From: Halichondria panicea
Taxonomy: Eukaryota; Porifera; Demospongiae; Suberitida; Halichondriidae
NCBI RefSeq assembly: GCF_963675165.1
Contig: NC_087380.1
Location: 6,146,071 to 6,210,070 of the forward strand
DNA: 64,000 bases
Reading direction: 5' to 3'
How positions within the stretch are numbered: position 1 is the stretch's first letter; the number at the start of each line of letters is the position of its first letter. This document shows positions 48,518-59,540 of this stretch, piece by piece. The notes under the pieces are model-generated. The model saw only the letters and a list, made by a program, of their open reading frames with translations, was not told the DNA's origin and made no database searches. Made by a program: the position numbers and the translations under genes.

Positions 48518-49723
48518 GACATAATTCGCTTCCGGTAAATCGTTTCGCTTTTCTTGCTGCAACATTGAGCAGGGCATTCTTTAATAAAATCGCTCCACAG
48601 CAGCAGTCAAAATCTTCATTTTATTCATGTATTCTTTACAATGGAGGCATTGACTTGACTCTTGTGGCATAGTGCTGGCCTTTTTATTCGAGAATTTTGG
48701 CACCGGTGTTCTCTTCGCACTTAGAATTTCAGGTTGTGGTATGACAGGAAATGGGGGGCGTAGCAGATAAGTCCTAGGGGAGAGTGGTTGATTACGACTG
48801 CTAGGCATCGGAATGGGAGGTAGATGTGATCGTGGTGGTGAAAGAGTTGGAAGAGTAACCTGTTCGGGATTGACCTGTTGAAGAGCACAAGGTACGTTTC
48901 CGCGTCGAAGTCTCGAAGATTCTTTCCTTGAATTGAGGTCCTGGCACCATCGCTTGTACAATTGCTTGATTTAGCCGAGTGGATACATCCTTGCTCCACT
49001 ACTGATGAAGGTAGAGAAGGGAGATTGATAGGAGAGGTTTGAGTGATTGGATTAGAAGCACCACGACTAAGTAGAGTGGTAGGCTTTCCCGATGACCCTA
49101 GTACAAGTTGACATTTTTCTTGCTTCGAGGCCTCTTTAACTGAACGTGGTAGTGTTAGCTCCATTTCAGCAGTGGTCTCAAAATGTATCTAAGAGGGATA
49201 CATTTTTCAAAGTGCGTACATGTATGTATACACATGAATTTTGATGACATGGAGCACTTTTTATGCTAAGCAAGCAACACATAATTTGAAACGGGATACA
49301 AGTAAAACAAATTAGACTCTAAGGACAGATATGCTATGAGGATCCTAAGCTAGCATTGTCTATAATTATACACTCAAATTTATGTACATGCCTGATTGCT
49401 TGCTGTTGGAGCATCCAATGTGCCTGATCTGTCTTCTCGGAACATCAACAGCTCACCAGCACGTTTCAAGCTCTGATTTGAAGTAGCTTCTACTCCAGTT
49501 TCTTTCTGAAGTTTCGAAGTGAGTCAGCGCTCCAACGCTCGACATATTCAGCTTTGCCTGAGAGCTTTTCGATGTCTTCTGCCTTCTGAAAAAGATCATC
49601 AGAACTTTCCCTCAGTTGTTGTGCTGTTTGTCTGAGGGACTGTGGAGTTTCGTTAAGTGCTCGCTGCTTATCTTGTATGAGGGTCAGAACATGTGAGGCT
49701 CTCCTATTGGACACCGACTGCAT
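48518..49723 (-). pseudogene. Coiled-coil / Pro-rich protein gene, frameshifted copy 1
   Basis: This is the same two-exon layout as the intact copy at 57335-58541, but with three single-base indels relative to it. One base is missing near 49515 (AAGTTTCGAAG versus AAGTTTTCGAAG), one near 48935, and one is added near 48591. The result is three frame breaks: RNFRKKLE-stop in exon 1, a switch after TSDGARTS in exon 2, and an early stop after AAVERFY. The short CLHCK motif near the C-terminus is still readable in one frame. It lies convergent to the intact protease. Alternative splicing cannot restore the frame at these places. Confidence 0.7.
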
Positions 49724-51489
49724 GTGTAGAAATTTTATTTAGTGATGACCATCAGCAAAATACTACAGTATGATTTCTCATTTTTGTTAACCATTTTTGT
49801 TAACCATGTTAACCAGTATACCATTACAAACTATAATTCAATTAATTTTGCTGAAAATCACTAACACATTGTTTATAGGCCTACATCAAAGTATTCTGAT
49901 AAATGCACAAGAACAAAGCCTTTAAGGTATACATGTATATAAGTATGCACAAGACAAAAGACAGGGTGAGAGGGTGGAGGGTGACTGAGGGGTGGAGGGT
50001 GAGTAGTGTAGTAGAGGCTCGAGCTCCCATATATACACAAAGAGCCGTCTATATATAGCTAGCCACAAAAATTAATTATGACAAAGAACAACAATACCCA
50101 CATTACTACAAATATATACACCCTTGATAGTGAGTATTACATATAAGTATATGCACAAGACAAAAGGCAGTGGAGCGGAGGCTCCCATACACAAAGAGCC
50201 GCCTGGAGCGGGCAGCTATAGCTAAGCACAAAAATTAAGTTACATTGAATTTCATACAAATACGCCCTTGATATAGTGACATTGATTTATTACACATGTG
50301 CTAAAAGTGTTAAAATTGTGGGTGTTCTCATAAGTCAAAACTGTAGTCAAGCGTTGAAGGGAGAATATTCATTTTCAGGGCCCACTGTTCACAGTCGTTA
50401 AATGGTGAAGAAAGAGAAGTCTTAGGCTAGAAATAGTTTTGTGGCTTGTAATCCGTGTTATTACTAACAATTTAGGGAGGTTAACTCAGGTAGGTTGCCG
50501 TTCCATAACAGTTTACAATATTCGAGATTACTAGAAGGTGATGTGAGCTTGCTGGAGAGCACAACAGTAGATCTACCGCATGTACCGCAGGCACCATAGC
50601 TACACTAAAATGTAAGGAAAGGTTAAAGGTCAAAAGCCTAACGTAAACATTGTATGCCACACATTCCATTGCAATGTGACTAGATGACATGTCTCGCCTC
50701 CTCTGGGCTGCTGGCTTCTGGGCTGTAGTACTGTGTACATTGTTAGTCTGGGGGCCATACCGGAAAGAAGGGAGAAAAGGTCTGGAGACTCTTGAAACAT
50801 TTCTGTGTGCTCTTGGGGAATGTCAATTACTTAGAGACTTTGTGACATTGGAGGCTTAAAGAACGAGTAGATGTAGCAATACTCGCATTTCATTGGTACT
50901 ATCCAAATTCCACCAAAAAAATCCAACTTCCATAGAGGCAATACTTGCTTCTAATCACATGACATAGGATGTGTGGTGCATGAATAACTATAAGTGCTGT
51001 GTATTCCTGGATGGTATCACATGACCGCAATGCACTGAACTTGTAGTGATTTGTGCATGCATGTCAGACCTCTTCTGTTTCATTGCCATCGACTCTGACC
51101 ACATTCCGCTAGAGCACACCGAAATGCTGCAAGAGTCTCCAGACCTCCTAGCTCTACTTGATTTTGCCCTCGAGACTTGTGTACAGCTTTACTCTTGTAG
51201 CTAACAAATAGCCTGCTAGCGCTTTAGTTGCAATGCTAACTCATAAGTTAAATATAGAAAGTTTGTGCAAACAGATGATGCTACAACAGCCTTCTCTGTA
51301 AGTAAACTATAGCCATAACTCGAGTTGGTTTTAGCACGAATCAAAATCCAAGGGAAAGTGGCTAGAATCTTAGTTTGTATTGCACTGTAACCATTTAGCA
51401 GTTACACCACACACACTTTACCGTATCCCTCGTGCGGCTACGCTTCGAGGCATAAACATAGTGTACAAATTTGTACTGCAAAAAAATTT

Positions 51490-51916
51490 ATGGATAAGGA
51501 GGTTGAACTGATAGAGAAAGAGGTGGAGATTGAGAGGGACATTAGTATTGTGGCAAAGGAGATAAATAAAACAAGAAATGCAATCGAGTTGCTTCAATGT
51601 GAGTACATTTTACAATTCCAAAACTATCGATGCTGGCGAGTTCGACGAAGAAATACCGACTCAGCACATCTTCACACTGTTGGATTCCGATAAAGATGAT
51701 CAGCTCACCCACGATGAGCTTCTTAGGAGCATTGACGGGCTCCGTTTGAAGTTAAACGAACTGAAGAAGGAACTAAAGACCTTGCAAGGGCTAGAGGAGA
51801 TAGTGGAAGAATCAGAAGAGGATGTGGCCGAGAGTACCGACACATCAGATCCCGTCCTACAGAAAAAGTTAATGGAACTGTACAAGTACATAATGACAAA
51901 TCCACAGACTGAGTGA
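51490..51916 (+). pseudogene. Truncated 3' end of the EFCAB14-like gene
   Basis: This is an inverted copy of the last part of exon 9 (DKEVELIEKEVEIERDISIV) and most of exon 10 of the gene at 30101-38157. The intron between them and the first half of EF-hand 1 are deleted: TACATTTTACAATTCC runs straight into AAAACTATCGATGC. The second EF loop (DSDKDDQLTHDE) and the C-terminus to PQTE are intact. It has no transmembrane exon, stalk or promoter. The fused frame is open, but the exons are not joined in the original phase. It is almost certainly non-functional as the parent protein. Confidence 0.7.
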
Positions 51917-52073
51917 ACACAAACTGTGCCATGAATCATGAAATGTTTCCTTCTTCATAGTAGAGCGTAATTATACTGAATAACCAAAGATTTATGTGAG
52001 CATAATTATGTTGTACTATTGTCTACAATTATTAATTTGTATACGATGTCATGTTGCAAGGATCCTGTGTGTA

Positions 52074-52142
52074 TGTGCATCCTTTGTGTATGTGCATCCT
52101 TTGTGTATGTGCATCCTTTGTGTATGTGCATCCTTTGTGTAC
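52074..52142. repeat. 17-bp tandem repeat, four units
   Basis: Units of GTGTATGTGCATCCTTT are repeated in the right copy. The source locus (about 29930-29950) has a single unit, so the array grew after the duplication. Confidence 0.75.
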
Positions 52143-52274
52143 GTGTCATGTTGCGAAATGTTCAGATATGGCCTCTGCGTGTACATTGACATCTCTTATA
52201 GTGAACGATTGGTTACTCCTGTGGTGGGTGCATGTGTGGGTGTGAGTGACTGAGAGTATGTGGGCGTTATAGTC

Positions 52275-54040
52275 ATTAGTAAAACCATGTACCAGTAGGT
52301 TTTACATAGGATTGGCAGTGGGTTTGCCCGTGATTAGCAATATTTGACTCATGTTCAAACTGTTCTATCTCTGCAGGGAAAGGCCACATCAAGAAACTGG
52401 CTGAACAGATATAGTTTATTTAGCCTTTTCTCTCTTTGTATCTCTCATTTCATAATTCATGAACATTTTAATGAATGAATAATGTCATTTTAAAAATGGC
52501 ACTATTTCGACGTTTCACCGCTCTTTGTCTGACTGACTAATGCACCTATCAATTTCAGTCCCCACTACCCCCCATGCGGGCTAGGTCGGGGTTTAGTGGG
52601 GATTTGATTTACATCAATATCAATTGCCCCACCCCAGGGGGCCTGGTTGAAATCAAATCCCCACTTCTCCTCCCATACACCCACTTAACAACCCCGGGAT
52701 TTGACTACACGTGTGTATGTGCTATACTTTTCCGGATATTACTGCTATAAGTTTGTATATTGAGGAAGTCAAATTCCCCACCCTATCCCGCACCTCGGGG
52801 TTACTTGCTGAATCAAAACCCCAACAAAACCCCACTATGCCCCGCAGGGGGGGGGTAGAGGGGACTGACATTAATAGGTGCATAAGTAAGTAAGTAAATG
52901 AGTGAGTGAGTAAGTAAGTAAGTAAGTTTCTTGCCCAGCATTTACTCCAAGTACAGCCATCTCCAGGACATTCTGCACAGGGTTTCCAAACGACTACAAC
53001 CTGGATTACAAAGCGCTTCTTCAGATTTGCGATTGCTTCCACGAGGCAGATGACCTCTCAGTCTCTATTTCTCTTACCTAGACAATTCCGCCATCTTTAA
53101 TGACTCAGCAATTGCGGTGTGGCCAATAATAATAGATAGGCGTGGCTAAGAAACCGTGTGCCTAAAATCAGTGCAGCAGCAGTGCTTTTCCAGACTGAGA
53201 GCCTGTTGCTTTTCTTCACATTGTTCAGCTCTAGCTCCCTTTCTCTGACGGCATTTATAATACTAATTCACAAATTCAACATATCAAGCAATACTGATTA
53301 CTCATTACTGAATTATTAGTCCAAAGACATTCGAGAAGATATCTGATTAGTCCTGTCTTCTCTTCTTCAACTTCTGTACTGCCTCTTGACGTTCCACTTA
53401 TGCATGTCATAATACGTAAATTTATACTTCTGTGCTGAAAAAGAAAGGGAGAAAAACATTTGCAATGTGAAGATTGGCCAGGGGAACCACAAAAAAGCGT
53501 GGAAACAAGAAATCAGACGAGAGCATAACTCCAATCCGTTACAACGTCATGAACATGTACAATGCATAGTATATAGACTGTGTTCCAGATCCATCTACCA
53601 TGCATGCAGCTTCCATCCACCACATCATTCCATGCAGGTCACCATGCAGTACGGTCCGTGAATGTTACTACACATGGATGGACTGTGTATACCTGTGCTC
53701 AAGACTCCATGTATTAGGAACATCAATTCAGTACAAATCACATGATTATATTCCCGCACATTCCAAAATATAAATATATAGGGATTGCATGGTCATCACT
53801 CCATGCACCAGTAAAAATTGCGTGGTATATTGGCGCATGGACGGGAAAACATGGAAAACTAGCTACCAGTACATGTGATTGACGTTGTAACGGATTGGAG
53901 TTGTGCTCTAGTCTGATTTCTTGTTTCCACACTTTTTTGTGGTTCCCCTGGCCAATCCTAACAATTTTTCACATTGCAAGTGTTTTTCTAGTTGGATGTA
54001 CACATTATTGCATGGAAGTAGAGCTGACTTGATTACTATC
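52275..54040. repeat. Repeat-filled segment absent from the source locus
   Basis: Relative to 29690-29735 this is an extra 1.77 kb. It contains one arm of the 25475-25935 family (52300-52440), a CCCCAC-rich inverted repeat about 52555-52870 (CAGTCCCCAC near 52557 and GGGGACTGAC near 52860), a TAAG microsatellite with its repeat (52885-53060), and the element at 53451-53988. No gene is present. Confidence 0.55.
53451..53988. repeat. Long-terminal-inverted-repeat MITE
   Basis: The arms at about 53451-53547 and 53881-53988 are inverted, around GAAAAACATTTGCAATGTG (left) and CACATTGCAAGTGTTTTTC (right). Both run through TTGGCCAGGGGAACCAC and AACTCCAATCCGTTACAACG. Each arm is about 100 bp. A single arm is present at 12757-12866. 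Confidence 0.75.
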
Positions 54041-54575
54041 TATCGACTGCATGTATACATAATTATAGCTTAATGGGCTCATATTAATTAATCTTTGGTG
54101 TCACCGGTTGGTTCGCTACCATACATGACTATAATTTATATATGTAGTGTTGTAAAAATGTTCACAATAATCATGCAGCTACAATTGCAAGTATAGGTAA
54201 AGTTTCAACACGTTAAACTCTTTTGTACTCCTTTTCACATCGTTTATACTGAAAATCATCACCAAATACGGATTACATACGGAAAAATGTAATAATGAAA
54301 AGAAAAGTTTCTACTTGGAGACTCTGAGCAGTGCAGCTCGATCTTTCCTCACCCTTGCAGGTAAGTTTAAAGCTTTATAGGTAATAATTGCACCAACTGA
54401 ACGCCTGTCATGCATGTACACTTGGAAGCACCTTGCAGTGGTTAATTAGTTACAGTGTCGCTAATTTATGTTGGTAAGGAGATTGTAATTATGAGAAGCC
54501 TTTTATTGGAAGGATGGAACCCATCAGTGTGAAATTTGATCACTGTGACGATAGTGTTGTTTCAGAAATAGGTAC

Positions 54576-54584
54576 TATAAAAAA
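54576..54584 (+). promoter_or_regulatory. TATA box of family 2 copy B
   Basis: TATAAAAAA lies about 130 bp before the ATG with the same flanks as copy A, so the duplicated gene kept its core promoter. Further upstream (beyond about 54390) the two copies diverge through insertions. Confidence 0.6.
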
Positions 54585-54711
54585 GGGTACTCACTCCACA
54601 ACACAACTCATTATAGTGCTTAGTTCGAAGACAAATAATCAGCTGTCTAACTCCAGTGCAACTTTTTATTGAGACCTAATCAGAAATCTTTCCCTACAAG
54701 CAACCATAGAA

Positions 54712-55775
54712 ATGGCCACACTCAGTCGAGGCAACCTCTCAAGTATTGCAGTACAGCTGATTCTCTTGTCTCTAACAGCAGGACTAGTGACAGCTGCTCC
54801 CACCTCGGCACCCTCAGCCTCCGACTGTGCAGAGCTCAATGCTACACAAGCTCTCACACAGATGAAAAATGGAATAGAGGTCTTACGTCGAGTTCATGTG
54901 AGTTCCTTCATAATTAAATCAAATTGCTTCGTAACATGCATGTGCACTGTATGCAATTGAATACCCATATATCTGAGGTGAAATACACATTCAAAATTGT
55001 ACTATGTATGGATGTGCTGAACAAAAGGTCTAATTTCGTAAATCTTCACATTTACAGGAAGGGAAGTTATTCTCAGTTATTCGAGATGAAGAGGATGAAT
55101 CCAGATCAATCCAGAGCAATACTTTTTCTCTCGACCTTCTATCAAAAGCCCTCAATATCACTTGTGCCTTAAGAGATGCTAAAGCTAATCTCTGGTCTCT
55201 CGAAGCGATTACTGGGGAGCAACCTGATGCAGATGTAAGGTTGCTACGATATGTTGCTGACAAACTGGTGCGCACTTCGTGTGAATGGGTAAGTATGCAG
55301 TATGCTTGCTTAAATTTTATTGTTGAACAGCTAGTGAAACACCCCTTTAAAAATTATAAGAAAGACCAACAGTATTGTAATAGCTAAGGGTGACCACAAC
55401 ATTGTATAATTATACTACTGCCAAACATTACTGCAGCTTCACATAATTAATTAACTATCTTAGTTTGTTTGCCTGTACAAAGCTAGCTATAATTATATCT
55501 CCTTCCTTTCTCTTCAGACGAAGAACATCCTATCTCAACTATACCCCCAATCAATGCTACACCTTCAATGCACCTGTGAGGAAATAGACTACATCTGTGA
55601 CGAATTCAATTTCCTCAGCCAAGCCAAAGAGACCATTCTCATAATGGAGGCTTATAACCCCACAATCAGCGGAGAGATTAGCTGGATAGAGACCAACCTC
55701 CCTCAACCAGACTTCTCCATGCCTCTGCTTCAGAGATTTGTTCAGTATGTTCACAATGAGCCCATGGGGCTGTGA
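54712..55775 (+). CDS. Secreted, probably helical protein, family 2 copy B
   Basis: The exons are 54712-54897, 55058-55288 and 55518-55775, with three undamaged phase-0 exons encoding 224 residues. It is the inverted duplicate of 28045-29112. The few differences in the coding region are EQPDA for EQPDT, EAYNP for EAYKP and PDFSM for PDSSM. The signal peptide (MATLSRGNLSSIAVQLILLS), the cysteines and the splice sites are all kept. It lies at the end of the inserted block at 49776-55998, so it now sits beside the protease and coiled-coil genes. It is probably still expressed because its TATA region came with it. The function is unknown. Confidence 0.85.
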
Positions 55776-56030
55776 TTGATGCTGATTCTCGGTTTAATTG
55801 AATGAATTTGCTTCTACTAAATCTAGCTCTATGAGATGGAATTGTATCATGTGTTTAAGCATTAAATTTACATAGAAAAGCTCATTTTATATACTTGTAC
55901 TTATAGGTAACATTTACTAAATTTTAGATCGTTGCTTTTTTGCAATGTTATATGTTTTGCACTATGTGCACCTTTTTTTACATGCTTGTCATGCTCTCAT
56001 AGTAAGTACACAAGTCACACACCTACATAG

Positions 56031-56184
56031 CAGAGGAGGTCCGACAGGCGCGGTGCAGCTCAAGCAATTAGCCACTGATTACTCTCAGCAAAAACATACG
56101 ACGTGGGCGGGGCGTGGGCGGATAATTATTGCTCAATCAAAGGCTAATTGCCTGAGCTGCACCGTGCCTGTCGTACCTCCTCTG
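56031..56184. repeat. 154-bp hAT-like MITE with target duplication
   Basis: The terminal inverted repeats are about 43 bp, with the outermost CAGAGGAGGTCCGACAGG against CCTGTCGTACCTCCTCTG. They are flanked by CCTACATAG (56022-56030) and CCTACATGG (56185-56193). The outer 16 bp match the element at 3299-4338, so the two belong to one family. Confidence 0.75.
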
Positions 56185-56526
56185 CCTACATGGGGGCCAC
56201 ATGTGTCTGGCTACACCACCTCCCACTTTATAAATTCCTATGGTACAGTGCTTACCTTCCAAACTGCAGGTGGGTGCTTTGGATGGTGAGACTGCAATAA
56301 CGAAGCCAAACCATAATACATTATTCAGATACACCCTATCCATATTTGATTAGTTATATAGCTGTGGCATTGAAAGACTTATACCGGATAGCGTAACATT
56401 TTCGAGGGGGCTTTATTTTTGCTGTTTTTTCGTGTTAGCAATCCTAGTCTACGAAATGCTTAGCTATGTGCACCTTTTAGCAGCTCCTTTTAGCAGCTCC
56501 TTTTAGCTACCTGCAGCTCCAGGTAG

Positions 56527-57087
56527 CCCCTGGAGCTCATCTTCTGTCTGTTCATCTTCTGTCTGTTCGAGTACTTGGCTGTGACAGAACTGGATCGTGG
56601 AACTCAATTTTGCTTGGATTAGAATGCATTATCAACAGAGTTAACAAGTACAAAAGCCGATCAGCAGTAGTGAACCTATCTGTTACTGGAGCTAGCAAAA
56701 ATCGAGCAATAAAAAGAGCAATTGACAGTGGAGTAACAATTGTTGGAATCTCAGGAAACAGCCGGACTGAAAGTTCTGGAAATTCTTGCAAGACTATACC
56801 AGGTTCAATTCCCGGTGTCATTACTGTTGCAGGGTCCACAAGAGAAGATGAAATATTCAATCGAACACTGATCCTCTTTTGCTGGACCTCATGTCACTGG
56901 AGCTATTGCACTGCTTCTGGAGAAATGCTCTAAATTGTCCCCATAGAAAGTACGATATTATCTGCAAACAAAGATGGCCGTTCCCGATATGCTGCATGCA
57001 AGAGGAATCATTTCTACAAAGTATCGAGGCACTACACCAAACCTTTTAGTTCACACTGGACCTGAAATGTGCTCGATAGTGTGTTGA
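56527..57087 (+). pseudogene. Truncated subtilase copy
   Basis: This copies the protease exon 2 from the codons for APGAHLLSV onwards. It lacks exon 1, the propeptide, and the catalytic Asp and His. A 9-bp in-frame deletion removes KLI. A deletion of about 100 bp then removes the region just before the Ser motif and shifts the frame, and the codon after the serine region becomes TAG. The 3' flank still matches the parent. The coding frame is dead. Confidence 0.8.
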
Positions 57088-57334
57088 TATTTCACCAGTT
57101 TCTTGTCCCCCTTTACCAAACACGATCGAATTTTTTTATGTAAATATACTCACACTTTGAGGAAAACCATGACAACACATTCATGGAACATAGTGATCCA
57201 CAAAAAGATTATAGACTACTACTGCAAAAAATTAATGTATACAAAAATGTCTTTTTTGAGTAAACATGCAGGGACAAAATAATGGGTTTTTATTATAAGA
57301 GTGAGACTATAATAATAAAGGGTACACTTTTAAT

Positions 57335-58541
57335 TTAAACTGACATAAATCGCTTCCGGTAGGGTGTTTCGCTTTTCTTGCTGCAACTGTGAGTAGGGCA
57401 TTCTTTAATAAATCCCTCCACAGCAAAAGTCAAAACCTTTATTTTCTTCATGTATACTTTACAATGGAGGCATTGACTTGACTCTTGTGGCATAGTGCTG
57501 GCCTTTTTATTCGAGAATTTTGGCACCGGTGTTCTCTTCGCACTTAGAATTTCAGGTTGTGGTGTGACAGGAAATGGGGGGCGTAGCGGATAAGCCCTAG
57601 GGGAGAGTGGTTGATTACGACTGCTAGGCATCGGAATGGGAGGTAGATGTGATGGTGGTGAAAGAGTTGGAAGAGTAACCTGTTCGGGATTGACCTGTTG
57701 AAGAGCAGAAGGTACGTTTCGGCGTCGAATTCTCGAAGATTCCTTCCTTGGACTTGAGGCCCTGGCACCATCGCTTGTACAGTTGCTTGCTTTAGCCGAG
57801 TGGATACATCCTTGCTCCACTACTGATGATGGTAGAGAAGGAAGATTGATAGGAGAAGTTTGAGTGATTGGATTAGAAGCACCACGAATAAGTAGAGTGG
57901 TAGGCTTTCCCGATGACCCTGGTACAAGTTGACGTTTTTCTTGCTTCGAGGCCTCTTTAACTGAACGTGGTAGTGTTAGCTCCATTTCAGGAGTGGTCTC
58001 AAAATGTATCTATATATAAGAGGGATACATTTGTTAAAGTGCGTACACATGAATTTTGATGACGTGTGGAGTACTTTTTTACGCTAAGCAAGCAACACAT
58101 AATTTGAAACGGGATACAAGTAAAATAAATTAGACTCTAAGGACAGATATGCTATGAGGATCCTAAGCTAGCATTGTCTATAATTATACACTCAATTTAT
58201 GCACATGCCTGATTGCTTGCTGTTGGAGCATCCAATGTGCCTGATCTGTCTTCTCGGAACATCAACAGCTCACCAGCACGTTTCAAGCTCTGATTTGAAG
58301 TAGCTTCTGCTCCAGTTTCTTTCTGAAGTTTTCGAAGTGAGTCAGCGCTCCAACGCTCGACATATTCAGCTTTGCCTGAGAGCTTTTCGATGTTTTCTGC
58401 CTTCTGAATGAGATCATCAGAACTTTGCTTCAGTTGTTGTGCTGTTTGTCTGAGGGATTGTGGAGTTTCGTTAAGTGCTCGCTGCTTATCTTGTATGGGG
58501 ATCAGAACATGTGAGGCTCTCCTTTTGGACACCGACTGCAT
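57335..58541 (-). CDS. Coiled-coil and proline-rich protein with C-terminal CLHC motif (intact copy)
   Basis: Exon 1 58541-58209 and exon 2 58009-57335 are joined in phase 0 to encode 335 residues. Residues about 1-75 form charged, heptad-like helix (LNETPQSLRQTAQQL, DDLIQKAENIEKLSGKAEY). Residues about 150-285 are Pro/Ser-rich (LPTLSPPSHLPPIPMPSS). The end has QCLHCK followed by a basic helix. There is no signal peptide or membrane segment, so it is probably intracellular. The intron appears to start with GC (CAG-GCATGT) and ends TATAG. I recognise no family. Paralogs at 48518-49723 (frameshifted) and 62902-63865 keep the CxHCK motif and the DxSGTxD stretch near the exon junction, which supports this as a real gene. 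Confidence 0.65.
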
Positions 58542-58693
58542 GTGTAGACATTTTATTTAGTCATGACCATTAGCAAAATACTACAGTACGATAGTAAGTA
58601 CAAGTAATAATTATTGGTACCAAGTAATATTGGTGTAAATATGCATGGTCATCATGTGTACACCTACTGTGGCTACATGTATGTTAATGTTAT

Positions 58694-58813
58694 ACAGGGG
58701 CCACATGTCTGGCTGTCTCAGTTGTGAATTCTCTTTGCACCCCACACCCCAATACAGGGGCCACATGTCTGGCTGTCTCGGTTGTGAATTATCTTTGCAC
58801 CCCACACCCTCAC
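58694..58813. repeat. 60-bp tandem repeat, two units
   Basis: The unit, starting ACAGGGGCCACATGTCTGGC and ending with the CACCCCACACCC stretch, occurs at 58694 and 58754. The other tandem unit has one diverged copy near 56193. Confidence 0.7.
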
Positions 58814-58986
58814 CTTATAAATTCCTGCAGTACAGTGCTTACCTCCCAAACTGCAGGTGGATGCTTTGGATGATGAGACTGCAATAACAAAGCCAAACCA
58901 TAACACATTATTCAGATACACCCTATCCATATTTGATTAGCATGATTATACAGCTGTGGCATTGTAAGGACTCACAAGAACTTATA

Positions 58987-59260
58987 CCGTATAGCGCGAA
59001 ATTTTCGAGGGGCTTTATTTCGCTGTTTTCATGGTTTAGCAATCTTGGTCCACGAAATGCGATTTAGAGGCCATTCCACGAAATTTAAGTGCCTCTCGAA
59101 AATTTACAAGGAAATAAGTTATAGGAAATCTGTAGTACAGCAGTTTTCAGAGTTCTTGCATTTGCAATATCTAGAGCGAAAGTACCTGTCACATGAACAT
59201 TACCTAACAAAAGACTCATTTCAAACCGATTTTTCTCCAATACGTTAGATATGCGATAAA
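58987..59260. repeat. Repeat end and inverted copy of a TRAF-like exon
   Basis: ACCGTATAGCGCGAAATTTT at 58987 is one end of the MITE family at 31290. The stretch 59130-59205 (AGTTTTCAGAGTTCTTGCAT and on) matches the fourth exon of the TRAF-like gene (61657-61595) in opposite orientation, with several changes. It is diverged and without splice context, so it is a fragment. Confidence 0.6.
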
Positions 59261-59540
59261 CTGGGAGAAAATCAACCTTGGAAAGAGCCTTTGAAAGCCT
59301 TTGCACCACCGCTGAAGCTATCCTTGAGATTGTAAGCAGTTCCAATAGTTTTGTGAGCTACTATTAGTTACACAGGACTGGATGTCTCAGTCTAGAACTA
59401 AGTCTAAAAGAGATTCTACTGTCTATATGACTCTTGCAGCAACACAAAATAAGTATTATAGGCAGGCCAGGGGCTGGGCAAGCCACTTCAAACATGCAGT
59501 TCTGGGAATCTACACGCCTATTTCAGACTCTGAATAACTA

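Larger units (their letters stand above)
49776..55998. repeat. Inserted inverted and circularly permuted copy of parts of 20.3-30.7 kb
   Basis: Three sub-blocks match the left region in reverse orientation. 49776-50460 matches 27830-27175, 50461-51480 matches 21310-20290, and 51481-55998 matches about 30670-27825. The first and last blocks meet the same source point, near 27828 (CTCTCA / TTTTTGTTAACC). The order is therefore rotated and not simply inverted. The uninterrupted target is visible in the other tandem unit at 58590-58604 (TACGAT-AGTAAGTACA). Here the insert sits between TATGAT (49774) and AGTAAGTACA (55999). Source sequence 21310-27175 is absent. A further 1.77 kb (52275-54040) is not in the source. 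Confidence 0.75.
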
